NCBI RefSeq assembly: GCF_020510585.1
Contig: NZ_CP075190.1
Location: 1,920,001 to 1,984,000 of the forward strand
From: Ferribacterium limneticum
GTDB lineage: Bacteria > Pseudomonadota > Gammaproteobacteria > Burkholderiales > Rhodocyclaceae
DNA length: 64,000 nt
Direction: 5' to 3'
Under the pieces are notes generated by a model that was given only the letters and a program-made list of their open reading frames with translations, was not told the origin of the DNA and ran no database searches. Positions 45,134-54,241 of this stretch are shown in pieces. The position numbers and the translations under genes are program-made. Numbering within the stretch: the first letter of the stretch is position 1; every line of letters starts with the position of its first letter.

Positions 45134-45802
45134 TCACCACTTTCCTGCCCCTTGAAGCAGATTACGTAGTCCTGGTAACTGGAATCCAAGAGCATAAGCC
45201 CGCTCCGCATACTCTTTGGATTTTGCATAGTCTTTAACCCTAAAGTAGGCTAACCCCATGTTGTAGAGTGTATTACGATCATCTGGTGCCATTTTCTCGA
45301 TCTCTGCCAGTTGTGATATGGCATCTAACACCTTGTTTCGTCGAATCAGATAAAAAGCATATAACAGGCGAACGTTAACATCATCAGGCATAAATTTGAT
45401 GGCACGAAGAAAATAGCACTTTGCTGAATACCTGGCCTCTGGCGGTTTATCGGTTTTTAAAATCAGCGAAAGTTTGTCTACAGCTGCCAGCGCTCTCGGG
45501 TTATTTGGAAAGGCACGCAAGGTGTAATCAAACTCGCCCCAAATTCGGTTGTCGGTTAGCGCTTTCGATGTATTAATCATGCGTTCCTGGGGGAGAAAGT
45601 GAAAGTTTTCAACCAGGTCTTTCTCATCTTGAGTCACCTTGCGATAATCAAATGGGCCATGGCCGAGAAAATTGGCTAGCCCTCCGCATTCTGGATCAAC
45701 GCTGTGATCGAATTTCGGAATGGGTGTTTGCCCAAGTTGCGCGTAGCACGAAAAATGAACGGCCAGTATCCAAATAAATGCAATAAATCTAAATAAAGTC
45801 AT
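45134..45802 (-). CDS. Secreted TPR-repeat protein of the exosortase A locus
   Basis: The protein has 222 residues. The ATG at 45802 overlaps the stop of the O-glycosylation ligase gene (ATGA), and AAAGG precedes it; a longer upstream frame is not needed. A Sec signal peptide (about 1-21, ending SCYAQ) is followed by three or more TPR-like helix pairs (for example LYNMGLAYFRVKDYAKSKEYAERAYALG). A protein-protein scaffold in the periplasm is likely; its partner may be the ligase encoded just before it. Confidence 0.75.
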   Translation of the reverse strand: MTLFRFIAFIWILAVHFSCYAQLGQTPIPKFDHSVDPECGGLANFLGHGPFDYRKVTQDEKDLVENFHFLPQERMINTSKALTDNRIWGEFDYTLRAFPNNPRALAAVDKLSLILKTDKPPEARYSAKCYFLRAIKFMPDDVNVRLLYAFYLIRRNKVLDAISQLAEIEKMAPDDRNTLYNMGLAYFRVKDYAKSKEYAERAYALGFQLPGLRNLLQGAGKW

Positions 45803-47091
45803 GTGCTTGCCTTTCTGGAGAATTGCGTAATTGAGACGTCTTTCTCCACTGCTGGATCGGCGCTGGTGCCTGCAAACATCCATTTCTTGACCAGCACTAT
45901 AATGACGAGGATATCGTACGGCAGGTCGAAGTAGGCAAGACTCAGGAAGGCGCCACCAACGGCATATCCGATCAGGCTGACCTGGCACATGGCAGCGAGA
46001 ACCTTGCACCAGGCACGATCCGGGTCATTTGTTTTGTACCGGATTATCGATCCGGCCATCCGCCAGGCCGAATACCACATGCCAATGAATAAAAATAATC
46101 CGATAAACCCTTGTTCGCCCAGTACCTGGAAATAAATACTATGCGCTGCGTGCAAATCCAGAGGATTCGGTGCAAACCTGGCAAAAATCTCATATGTATA
46201 CATATCAAACCCCGCCCCGGTAATGTGTGCCTTTGCTACGTTGAATGCAGCCCACCAGGCATTTATCCGGCCCATCGATGAGGCATCCTGTTCATAGTCT
46301 TGAATACTGTTCATTCGAGCGGACCATTCTTCTGGCATAAACAAGACAAGCCCCATACCCGCAATCACCATTCCAATCCCAAAACCAAGTTTTTTCGGGC
46401 TTTTGAGCCAGAGATAGATCGCCATAGCAGCAATGCCCAGCAGGGCGCCGCGTGAGTGACTACCCAGTGCGGCAGCTGCTGTCAAGAGCATCGCTGCTGA
46501 GCAAGCACGGCGCATCCAGGTTTTTGTCACCTGTAATTGGATAAAGCGGATTAGCGGGATAATCATGATCAATGCCAAGGCTAATTCGTTGTTTCCACCA
46601 ATGAATCCGCCTGGACCCCATACTCTGTAGTTTCCTCCATTAATTATCGTGAATATCCCGCCCTTGACGCCATAGAAAGCCAGTGAGCCAGCTACCACCC
46701 AGACAAATATCTCGATATGGCGGCGGGTTTTCAGAACCATTAGGGTCACAAGCGTCATGAGGTCGATCTTGACGATCTTTGTCAGCATATCCGTGCTGCC
46801 CTCGACGTTGTATGAAAACGGATAGGTAAAGCACATCCAGCCAAGAAACAAGGCCAACCAGATAACGGGTGGTTGATCAAATGGATTTTGCCTATCCTTG
46901 GTTGTCGCTACCCCGATCATCGTGGCAACGGCGACAATGGCTGCAACCGGGAAGCTATGAGCAAAACCGAATGCTAGATTGTGGGGATTCATCAAACTTA
47001 CCCATGCCCACAGGATTGCGCCAACCCAAGGCTGCCGCAGCGCGTAAAGGCTGCCGAACAGCACGATTCCGACCACCAGTAAGTCACGCAC
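45799..47091 (-). CDS. Putative O-glycosylation ligase, exosortase A system-associated
   Basis: The protein has 430 residues and about 11 membrane helices, of the Wzy_C/O-antigen-ligase type (TIGR03097 as I recall it). The GTG at 47091 (VRDLLVVGIVLFGSLYALRQPW) is chosen because GGGGG lies 7 bases upstream and homologues start there. The family signature SHSRGALLGIAAMAIYLWL lies near residue 215-233. It probably transfers a glycan from undecaprenyl carrier to a protein or polysaccharide on the periplasmic side. It overlaps the acyltransferase gene by 8 bases. Confidence 0.87.
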   Translation of the reverse strand: MRDLLVVGIVLFGSLYALRQPWVGAILWAWVSLMNPHNLAFGFAHSFPVAAIVAVATMIGVATTKDRQNPFDQPPVIWLALFLGWMCFTYPFSYNVEGSTDMLTKIVKIDLMTLVTLMVLKTRRHIEIFVWVVAGSLAFYGVKGGIFTIINGGNYRVWGPGGFIGGNNELALALIMIIPLIRFIQLQVTKTWMRRACSAAMLLTAAAALGSHSRGALLGIAAMAIYLWLKSPKKLGFGIGMVIAGMGLVLFMPEEWSARMNSIQDYEQDASSMGRINAWWAAFNVAKAHITGAGFDMYTYEIFARFAPNPLDLHAAHSIYFQVLGEQGFIGLFLFIGMWYSAWRMAGSIIRYKTNDPDRAWCKVLAAMCQVSLIGYAVGGAFLSLAYFDLPYDILVIIVLVKKWMFAGTSADPAVEKDVSITQFSRKAST

Positions 47092-48217
47092 GCTCAACCC
47101 CCGAATGTGAAGACCACTTGCCAACAGCTTGTTTACTCAACACGCGGTCGAACACGGTTCGCATTTTGGGTCTGAGCCACTCGCCAATCAATGCCACAAG
47201 ACCGACCGAGAGTAAGGTCAACCCCAAAACTGCCCAATATTTCCCTAACCCAGGCGACCACCCATTTAGTAGAGCACCCCACATATAGACAAACGGAAAG
47301 TGGATGATATACAAGGCATAGGTGAGACCACCCACGAACCCAACCCAAGTTAAGGTTCCTGCCTTGAGTTCAGGCAAGAGGGCCCCGATTTTTCTCGCAG
47401 CTACAAAATTCGCGGCAATGATTGCAGATAGCAGCCAGTCTGCTGCGAAGTAGCGAGAAAAATGCAACTGGGTGTGAGTCCATTCGCCCAGGTACGACAA
47501 GACAAACTGTTCGCTAAATACACGCATCAGATCGAAATGGTGATAACCCCAGAACGTAATCAGGCTTCCAGTCCAAATCAGCATGGTGCCTATTGGACGG
47601 TCTTTCTCGTCAGAAACCTGCCAACGGTAGGCAAATACACCAGCTAACCAGCATGGCGCCATAAGGACTACCTTTGGCCCCAAAATAAGACAGATTGTTC
47701 CTATGATGACCCATCTACGAGACGGGGTACAAAAGCAGTAAACGCCAAAGATTACGTAGTACCAAACCTCATAATTCAAAGACCAATAGGGTACATTTGA
47801 AAATGTCGTAATCGAGACGATCCATATTTCCGCAACGAATGCAAGGCTCGCAACAATCCGAAGCAAGACGTAATCCGAAGGGATGGTTTTGAGGTAGAGG
47901 TCTGGAGTAGCCGACCTACCAACCACATCGAGAAGCGGGGTAAGCAACACGGCCAATATGGAAAGAGACAGAATCCTTGCCGAACGGCTTGCAATATAAG
48001 CTGAAGGTGTGTTTTCACGTTTATCCACGACGAAGGCAACAACGTATCCAGATAACACAAAGAATACCGTTACCGCAGAATGTGCAAACTGGGCTAAGGG
48101 TAATGGGTCTGGTGTCAAAAACCGGACGTTGGTATGGGCGTACACTACGAAAGACGCCGCCATGAGCCGAATCACGTCGAGATACAAAGAGAACCAGCGG
48201 CTCATGGATTGAGGCAT
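47084..48217 (-). CDS. Membrane acyltransferase (Acyltransferase_3/OafA-like)
   Basis: The protein has 377 residues with about ten membrane helices. The N-terminal LYLDVIRLMAASFVVYAHTN carries the conserved Arg and the catalytic-region His of the family. Such enzymes O-acetylate or otherwise O-acylate surface polysaccharides. Two possible starts (M1 and M5) have no clear ribosome binding site. It lies just downstream of the Gtr-like genes and overlaps the ligase. Confidence 0.87.
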   Translation of the reverse strand: MPQSMSRWFSLYLDVIRLMAASFVVYAHTNVRFLTPDPLPLAQFAHSAVTVFFVLSGYVVAFVVDKRENTPSAYIASRSARILSLSILAVLLTPLLDVVGRSATPDLYLKTIPSDYVLLRIVASLAFVAEIWIVSITTFSNVPYWSLNYEVWYYVIFGVYCFCTPSRRWVIIGTICLILGPKVVLMAPCWLAGVFAYRWQVSDEKDRPIGTMLIWTGSLITFWGYHHFDLMRVFSEQFVLSYLGEWTHTQLHFSRYFAADWLLSAIIAANFVAARKIGALLPELKAGTLTWVGFVGGLTYALYIIHFPFVYMWGALLNGWSPGLGKYWAVLGLTLLSVGLVALIGEWLRPKMRTVFDRVLSKQAVGKWSSHSGVERA

Positions 48218-48222
48218 CAGAA

Positions 48223-49266
48223 TCAGGATTGTTGAGATATTGGAAGGTCAGTCAGTACGCCAGGTTGCTCGTTACCATGTGTGCCAGTCAGCTTGATGGC
48301 TTCTGCCGGAATCACTTCATCAAGCAGATACAAAGGGCGGTACTTGGTCTCGACAAACATACGGCCAACATATTCGCCGAGTAATCCGATGCCCACCAAC
48401 TGAATTCCGCCCAGGAAAAGTACAACCGCCATTAGCGAGGGGTACCCCTTGACGGGGTCGCCAAACATTATGGTTTTGTAAATAACGAAGATCGCATAGA
48501 GAAAAGCGAGCAAGGCAACAAATAATCCAAGGTACGTTGATACTTTGAGTGGCGCGATACTGAATGAAGTAATGCCCTCGATGGCAAAGTTCCAGAGTTT
48601 CCAGTAATTCCACTTCGTTTCACCAGCAAAACGGGCATCGCGCTGGTAGTCAATGGCTTTTTGAGAGAATCCTATCCATGCGAATAGCCCCTTCATGAAG
48701 CGGTGCCGTTCGCGAATCTGTTTCAAAGCATTTACTGCTCGGCGACTCATTAGTCGGAAGTCGCCAACATCCTCAGGAATGCTAACTGGCCCGATCCGCT
48801 GGATAATTTTGTAGAAAGCGCTAGCTGTCGCTTTCTTTAGCCATGTCTCTCCAGACCTACTAACGCGGCGCGCATAGACGACATCGAAACCTTCTCGCCA
48901 TCCATCAATAAGTTGCGGAATAAGCTCGGGAGGATCCTGCAAATCTGCATCAATAACGACCACAGCGTCTCCGCGAGCTGCATCCAGCCCAGCCGTCATG
49001 GCGATCTCTTTACCAAAATTTCGGCTCAGATTGACATATCCAACATGGGCGTCAGCGGCTTTTAAGTTGCGCATGACCTCCAGCGTGCCGTCCCGACTTC
49101 CATCATTTACAAAGAGAATCTCGTAATTAGGACAGAAGCCCGACAAGACTGCCGATAGTCGTCTATAGAGCTCAGGTAGCACCTCCTCTTCGTTGTAAGC
49201 TGGTACGACCACAGAAAGGCAATAGAGGCTCTGGTCTGGCAAGACGAATCCTTCATGTTGTTTCAT
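48223..49266 (-). CDS. Polyprenyl-phosphate glycosyltransferase, GtrB-like
   Basis: The protein has 347 residues: a GT2 domain plus two C-terminal membrane helices. The GT2 domain has SVVVPAYNEEEVLPELYRRL and the metal/lipid-phosphate site VVIDADLQDPPELI. The helices are near 230-250 and 265-290, followed by the typical FVETKYRPLYL end. GtrB-type enzymes load glucose or another sugar on bactoprenol phosphate. It overlaps the gtrA-like gene by 4 bases and lies 5 bases before the acyltransferase gene. Confidence 0.9.
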   Translation of the reverse strand: MKQHEGFVLPDQSLYCLSVVVPAYNEEEVLPELYRRLSAVLSGFCPNYEILFVNDGSRDGTLEVMRNLKAADAHVGYVNLSRNFGKEIAMTAGLDAARGDAVVVIDADLQDPPELIPQLIDGWREGFDVVYARRVSRSGETWLKKATASAFYKIIQRIGPVSIPEDVGDFRLMSRRAVNALKQIRERHRFMKGLFAWIGFSQKAIDYQRDARFAGETKWNYWKLWNFAIEGITSFSIAPLKVSTYLGLFVALLAFLYAIFVIYKTIMFGDPVKGYPSLMAVVLFLGGIQLVGIGLLGEYVGRMFVETKYRPLYLLDEVIPAEAIKLTGTHGNEQPGVLTDLPISQQS

Positions 49267-49643
49267 CGTGAACTTTCCTGAAAGGCCCAGAATCGACTAG
49301 CGAAATAGTTGAAGGCAAGGCACACCAAGGTAGCAATTATTTGAGCGAGGAGGTAGTGCAAGGTGCCATATGATAATAGAAGCGCCATTAGCCAAGTGTT
49401 CACGGCTAGGCTTAGGACGGCGATTACGATGAAGCGCGGCATGGTTCGCGAATGAGGTAACCGGCTACCGAAAGTCCAATGGTAGTTCAGGAAATAATTG
49501 GTTCCGGCACCAACAACTGCACCAGCAGCCGATCCAAGAACGGGATCAAGTGCTCCCCCATTGACCAATAGCCAAAGTACAATGTAGTGGGCAGTTGTAC
49601 CCAGAGCTCCGCAATTGGCAAACTTCAGAAACTCACGCCACAT
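49263..49643 (-). CDS. gtrA: GtrA-family membrane protein (putative lipid-linked sugar flippase)
   Basis: The protein has 126 residues with four membrane helices, of the GtrA/PF04138 family: FANCGALGTTAHYIVLWLLV, AGTNYFLNYHWTF and late FNYFASRFWAF. It is thought to flip bactoprenol-linked glucose across the inner membrane. It sits between a GT-C-type gene (11-base overlap) and the gtrB-like gene (4-base overlap), matching the gtrA-gtrB-gtr(type) composition of serotype-conversion modules, though in a different order. Confidence 0.88.
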   Translation of the reverse strand: MWREFLKFANCGALGTTAHYIVLWLLVNGGALDPVLGSAAGAVVGAGTNYFLNYHWTFGSRLPHSRTMPRFIVIAVLSLAVNTWLMALLLSYGTLHYLLAQIIATLVCLAFNYFASRFWAFQESSR

Positions 49644-51312
49644 TGTCGGCGCCTTTTCTGAGAAAAAATCGGTTTTTACCGATTAGTAAATACCCAATGA
49701 CGATTAGCGACCCAATAGAGATTACCAACCCAATGCTTTCCTGCGGTAGGCCATTCCAAATAGCAGAAATCGTGGTTTGTCCGGGTGGAATGAGAAATTC
49801 TGGCAATCCTGTTCCGGTATCAACTGTTGGGACGACTGCAGTCCCATTCAATTGAAAACGCCAACCGGGAAACGAGAAAACAGGCAATTTCAACGATTTT
49901 GCCTCAACCCCTTCATTACCAATAACCCAGATCTTGTAATGTGTTTTGCTGACTGGTTGGGAGCACGTGATGCCGATGGCTTTACAGTCGGCTTGCCAAG
50001 CATCATGATTGCGGTACCGGCGCCATTCTTCGCCTACTCCCGCCGGTTTCATTTCCGGTTGTCCGCTGTAGGCCTGGCTTGGAGCAGCAACGGATAGTGC
50101 TGGTTTTGCTTCAATAGCATATTGACGTTCTAGTGCAATAAGCATGGCGATGCTAGTCAGTAAGAACCCCCCGACCAATAACCAAACAGATTTTTTTCTG
50201 CCCTCTGTGTGTAGCGAGGCTGACCAGACGATAGCCAAGACTGAGGCTATGGAGGCTATTTGCAGGAATCGGAGCGGAAATTGGATTCGGCGAAAAAATC
50301 CAATGTGTTCCCAAACCGGATAGGACAATTCAGAGCCCAGCAGCAACGCCAGAACAGCTAAGGCGAGCATCTCGCTTGCTCTACGCCAAGCTACATTCTG
50401 GGTCGCCCTCGCCAGCCAGAGAAAGTACCCCGAACTGCCGCACGCCAAAACAGTCAGAATAGGAACTGTCCACTGCAGATGAAACCATCTGAATCCAAAT
50501 TCTGGCAGCGTGAAATATTGGAGCAAGAATGCGTTTCGCCAATCGAGATGAATCGGGGCATACCATCCAGCCGGCGAAACCAAGTGCTGTGTCGTCATTG
50601 CTGGAAGTAGGTAGATTGCCGATAGCCCTAATCCGAGGACAACACCCAATGCATGCTGGATCAGAAGCTTGCGCGCAGTTGCTCGCTCCAGAAGCGCCCG
50701 GCTGACAATAACGACACCAGTACAAATAAGGGCCATGAAGGCAGCAAGGATGTGCGACCCTACCAGAAGGGCAAGGAAAATCGCTGTAGCAGGTATGCGA
50801 GAGCGTTCGTCTGATGACCATACGGCACCGATAAACATCACGAGCGCGGGCATTGCGAAATGCATTGGCAAGAATTGCTGATAATGGGCAAGATGAAATG
50901 CATACGGTGAAATTGCTGCTGCACCTGCTGCCAATATTGCCAAGTATTCATTTGCATTTTTTCGAGCAACCCAGTAGATCGCGAGGGCAGTCACCGCCGT
51001 GTCAAGCGCACCAACCCCCAAAATTGACAACCAAATATTGTTGGCAAAGGTATCAAATGCCGCTACGGCGTAATAGAAGAGTGGATGGATATAGAGGAAG
51101 GTTGGATCGCCAAGGCCAAAATAGCTGTATGCAGCCCAACGCGGATAGATAACCCCTTCTGAAAGCGCGACTGCAAACTGCTGCGCCCACCGAAAATGAA
51201 TCTTGATGTCTGGGCCATTGATGACTTGCAACCCGGCAAGCGCGATGTAATGGGTGAAAATTGCCATGGCCGCGATCAAGGCCAGCAGCATAAGGTTCCT
51301 TGATCTAGTCAT
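49633..51312 (-). CDS. Multi-span membrane protein, putative GT-C-fold glycosyltransferase
   Basis: The protein has 559 residues with about 11-12 membrane helices. The first periplasmic loop holds acidic residues typical of GT-C enzymes (NGPDIKIHFRWAQ, D35), and a C-terminal soluble domain covers about 440-530. With the GtrA and GtrB neighbours it most likely transfers a bactoprenol-linked sugar onto the polysaccharide in the periplasm. Families with the same topology have other functions, so the exact assignment is tentative. The 96 bases upstream show no clear gene. Confidence 0.65.
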   Translation of the reverse strand: MTRSRNLMLLALIAAMAIFTHYIALAGLQVINGPDIKIHFRWAQQFAVALSEGVIYPRWAAYSYFGLGDPTFLYIHPLFYYAVAAFDTFANNIWLSILGVGALDTAVTALAIYWVARKNANEYLAILAAGAAAISPYAFHLAHYQQFLPMHFAMPALVMFIGAVWSSDERSRIPATAIFLALLVGSHILAAFMALICTGVVIVSRALLERATARKLLIQHALGVVLGLGLSAIYLLPAMTTQHLVSPAGWYAPIHLDWRNAFLLQYFTLPEFGFRWFHLQWTVPILTVLACGSSGYFLWLARATQNVAWRRASEMLALAVLALLLGSELSYPVWEHIGFFRRIQFPLRFLQIASIASVLAIVWSASLHTEGRKKSVWLLVGGFLLTSIAMLIALERQYAIEAKPALSVAAPSQAYSGQPEMKPAGVGEEWRRYRNHDAWQADCKAIGITCSQPVSKTHYKIWVIGNEGVEAKSLKLPVFSFPGWRFQLNGTAVVPTVDTGTGLPEFLIPPGQTTISAIWNGLPQESIGLVISIGSLIVIGYLLIGKNRFFLRKGADNVA

Positions 51313-51408
51313 ATCGCTGCAAATTATCCAGAATATTGGGAATAAACTTGTTTAACACGGCCGTCTAGAAGAATCGCCGACAGCCGACAAAAATGCGCAT
51401 TGCTATCA

Positions 51409-52629
51409 CTAATTTTTGTGTTGAAGTGCATTTGCCAAGTCTGCGAAGAATGGTGCAGGATCATCAGCGGCCCAAAGGTAATACCTCACACGAGGGCGGA
51501 AGAAATCCGCCACAAACCGAAGGACTTCCCGGGCAGGCGCCAGCTTGAAAAGTGGATCTCTAATTTTACTTCTTTGGAATACTATCCGAACAAGCCTTTT
51601 GAGTTCTGTACCTACCATTCGGCAGCGAATGTTACCCAGCGGATCGTCCAATTGTGGGTGCTTGCCAAGACCTTGAACCATGTATGCAAACACCGCAAAT
51701 CCAGCGTTGCAATGTACGGCCAAGGGGAAACTACCCCAGAAGCGACCATTTATTTCCATCAGTACTGCGCGTTTCGTAACTGGGTCGAAGCGATACTCAA
51801 CCATTGCAACTCCTTCCCAACGAATAGCGCGCAGCAAATTGATTGACTGTTCTTGCAACGCGGTATGCTGATTAAGCGGAACACTGTCGCAAACGCTTGA
51901 AAATCCACCTTCGGGAGGCCATTCGGCGACTCGAACGTGCTGAAACCGACGCAGTGCCTGACCTTCGTGCATGTAGAAAAACTGTCCCAAGCCTACACCC
52001 GGGCAGTACTCCTGAATTAGAGGCCACATTCCAATCGGTTCGTAGCGGCGGCAAATATTTAGGAGACTGCCGGCTGACAGGGCGTATTCAGCCTTTTCAA
52101 AGCTAATTCCATGCTTCGATAGCAGCGGGCCAACCAAATTTGGATCTTTCCATTTCAGAACCAATGGATATGCCAATTGGCTGGCAACCGCCTTCACTGA
52201 CTCGAAGGATTCTGGATCGATCGTGCGTGGAACATTGATTCCGACTGATTGTGCAATCGCTAAGGTTTTCTGCTTATCCAATACGACGCCAATTGCTTCC
52301 TGTCGTGGCAGTATCGGGCGAACTTTCCCAAGTCGAGTTCGATTCTCAAGCAACCAGTTCAAGTTAACCTCTGAAACGGTTAGTAAACAGATTTCCCCAA
52401 ATTCTTCCCCTAGTCTTACCAGACAATCGATAAGCTCCTTGCTTCTGGGTTGTTCAACAACTATCGCACGGGTCAGGTAGCGTGATCGCAAACCAATGGC
52501 GTTGGCTGAGTGCGTGATTCCGAGAACCTTTACACCGGCACGCCCAAGTTCCCTGACGATACCCAAGCCAATCTGGGTCTCTAGTCCAAGAACGATACAT
52601 GGAGTTTCTGGCATTGAAGTCGAGTTCAA
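51409..52629 (-). CDS. ATP-grasp domain protein (carboxylate-amine ligase type)
   Basis: The protein has 406 residues. It has a pre-ATP-grasp Rossmann-like N-terminus (CIVLGLETQIGLGIVRELG), the ATP-binding LAYPLVLKWKDPN, and a metal-site region VLMEINGRFWGSFPLAVHCNAGF. ATP-grasp ligases join a carboxylate to an amine or thiol by way of an acyl-phosphate. In a polysaccharide cluster it may attach an amino acid or other group to a sugar. Its ATG overlaps the stop of the deacetylase gene (4 bases), tying it to the deacetylase-phosphatase-ligase group upstream. Confidence 0.78.
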   Translation of the reverse strand: MNSTSMPETPCIVLGLETQIGLGIVRELGRAGVKVLGITHSANAIGLRSRYLTRAIVVEQPRSKELIDCLVRLGEEFGEICLLTVSEVNLNWLLENRTRLGKVRPILPRQEAIGVVLDKQKTLAIAQSVGINVPRTIDPESFESVKAVASQLAYPLVLKWKDPNLVGPLLSKHGISFEKAEYALSAGSLLNICRRYEPIGMWPLIQEYCPGVGLGQFFYMHEGQALRRFQHVRVAEWPPEGGFSSVCDSVPLNQHTALQEQSINLLRAIRWEGVAMVEYRFDPVTKRAVLMEINGRFWGSFPLAVHCNAGFAVFAYMVQGLGKHPQLDDPLGNIRCRMVGTELKRLVRIVFQRSKIRDPLFKLAPAREVLRFVADFFRPRVRYYLWAADDPAPFFADLANALQHKN

Positions 52630-53585
52630 ATAACTCTCCGGGCAATCTGTTCCAAGTGACGCAAAGCCGTTCCCCCCAAGTGCGCCCGAGGATGCTTGAC
52701 TTGAAGTGGCTGAAGAAAATGTAAGCCGCTGGTTGTAAATCCAGTAACTGGGAGTTCTCGCTGATTCTCACCAAGAAAGCTGCAAAGAGCTTCAAAACGC
52801 TTTGCGACGATAAAGTCTGGCGAAGTTACGCCTTGCTTAAGCATTTCAAAGTTGTGTGACACGATTACGAAATCGGTCCATTCAGATTGCTGGGCGGAGA
52901 TTAGGGCTTGGCGCATTTCTCGGTAACCGCAGGCGCCAACTTGTGCAGGACGCATCTGGCCAAACCCGTCGCGAAATACCGAGATCGGAAAAGTGGTTAT
53001 GCCATGAGCGGCAAAGGGCCTTGCCGAGCCGTATTCCTGAACTAGTTCAGGGGCGCTGATGGGGTAGCAGCCGTTGATGCTGGAATCGATGGTGATACCG
53101 TTACTGGCTAGTGCCTGAAAAGTGTTGGTATTGGCTGCGTAGCTACCGGCCCTGAAAGCTGTAATTTTCTTGCCAAGAGCATCTTCCAACAACGTTTTGC
53201 CAAAGCGAATCAATTCTACTTGTTCGTCAAACGAGTAATACGTTAAGTGCTGCCGCTTTTTCGAGACATCGGCAAGTATCGGTGGTCGGATCTCGTCGGT
53301 CCACTCCGGATGCAGGTGCAATTGCACTTCCTGACCGGCATCGTCAATTAGCCGGACGATGCGTTTGAGGTATTCGGCGCCAAAACGAGCGGAAAAGAGG
53401 GGTTCGACGAAAAAGATACCCCGGAGGTTGTAACGGGAAAGTATCTCAAGGGTCTTCGGTAGCGCATAGTTACCACGTCTGGAGTGACCATAAACATAGC
53501 GTGAGTAACATGTCGGAAACTGTTCATCCAGATTTGCCCAGCCATTGCACCAGACTTCAATATCGAAGGTGAGGTGGACGTTCAT
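52626..53585 (-). CDS. Polysaccharide deacetylase-like protein
   Basis: The protein has 319 residues. The ATG at 53585 overlaps the phosphatase gene stop (ATGA), which supports it over an ATG 33 bases upstream. It begins MNVHLTFDIEVW, with D8 and E10 in the place of the NodB acidic motif. QLHLHPEWTDE and FRAGSYAAN follow. The first motif lacks the second consecutive aspartate of canonical NodB enzymes, so metal use may be altered. It probably N-deacetylates a sugar. It sits in a tightly coupled group with ATP-grasp, LMW phosphatase and PaaK-like genes. Confidence 0.82.
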   Translation of the reverse strand: MNVHLTFDIEVWCNGWANLDEQFPTCYSRYVYGHSRRGNYALPKTLEILSRYNLRGIFFVEPLFSARFGAEYLKRIVRLIDDAGQEVQLHLHPEWTDEIRPPILADVSKKRQHLTYYSFDEQVELIRFGKTLLEDALGKKITAFRAGSYAANTNTFQALASNGITIDSSINGCYPISAPELVQEYGSARPFAAHGITTFPISVFRDGFGQMRPAQVGACGYREMRQALISAQQSEWTDFVIVSHNFEMLKQGVTSPDFIVAKRFEALCSFLGENQRELPVTGFTTSGLHFLQPLQVKHPRAHLGGTALRHLEQIARRVI

Positions 53586-54238
53586 CGCAGGACACAGGGG
53601 CTTTCGAGTCGTCGGCATTCAAGCGCCAATTCCCGGACCGCCGACTGAATTACGCTGAAGCATGTTCGGAAGTATGCATCCGACAAGGTGTGCGGATCAT
53701 GAATATGGACACGGTGGGGCGTCGCCCAATGCCCAAGGAGGGCAACGGCAGATTCAGGCACACCAAGAGCCAGCAGTTGTTGGGCATGCCTGACCTCCAT
53801 AGCCAGAAGCAGATCACCTTCGATATAGCTAAAATCGACAAAATTGGTCGCGAGATGCGCCGTGAGGTCTATTCCGAAGCGTTTTGCGGTGACCACTGCC
53901 GTTTCAAAGGCCGGAGCCCCCGTTGAAGTGGATAGCCCTATGGATGTTGTATTCATGCCTATTGAGGCGGCGACGTTCTCGGCAAACGGGCTGCGGTTGA
54001 TATTGCCTAGGCAGACGAACACCAAGCGCCGAGTATTGCGAAGATCTGGATGCAGAAAATTATTTAGACGGCCGGAAAGGTACTCAAACTCCCCCAAGGC
54101 AAGGCGCACCAAGCCCCGATGGGTTCCAAAGCTGCCATTGATAAGGGCGATCATCCGTCCTTTTCGATTTTGTAATTCCGAGGGCCAGGCGTCGCTTTCG
54201 CCAGTATTAGCCGCCGTTCGCAATTCGATTTCCGACAT
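53582..54238 (-). CDS. Low-molecular-weight protein-tyrosine-phosphatase-like protein with N-terminal extension
   Basis: The protein has 218 residues. The P-loop VCLGNINRSP (C76, R82) and the late general-acid segment HIHDPHT (D181) fit the LMW-PTP family. An additional N-terminal region of about 70 residues precedes the usual start (RRLVFVCLGNINRSP). LMW phosphatases in polysaccharide loci usually dephosphorylate the Wzc tyrosine kinase; no Wzc homologue is in this window. It could instead act on a sugar phosphate. The gene is 3 bases after the PaaK-like gene. Confidence 0.83.
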   Translation of the reverse strand: MSEIELRTAANTGESDAWPSELQNRKGRMIALINGSFGTHRGLVRLALGEFEYLSGRLNNFLHPDLRNTRRLVFVCLGNINRSPFAENVAASIGMNTTSIGLSTSTGAPAFETAVVTAKRFGIDLTAHLATNFVDFSYIEGDLLLAMEVRHAQQLLALGVPESAVALLGHWATPHRVHIHDPHTLSDAYFRTCFSVIQSAVRELALECRRLESPCVLR

Positions 54239-54241
54239 TCG

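Noticed and set aside
45803..46009. Longer start for the TPR protein at 45134-45802
   Set aside because: It lies inside the O-glycosylation ligase gene; the ATG at 45802 has a ribosome binding site and precedes a proper signal peptide.
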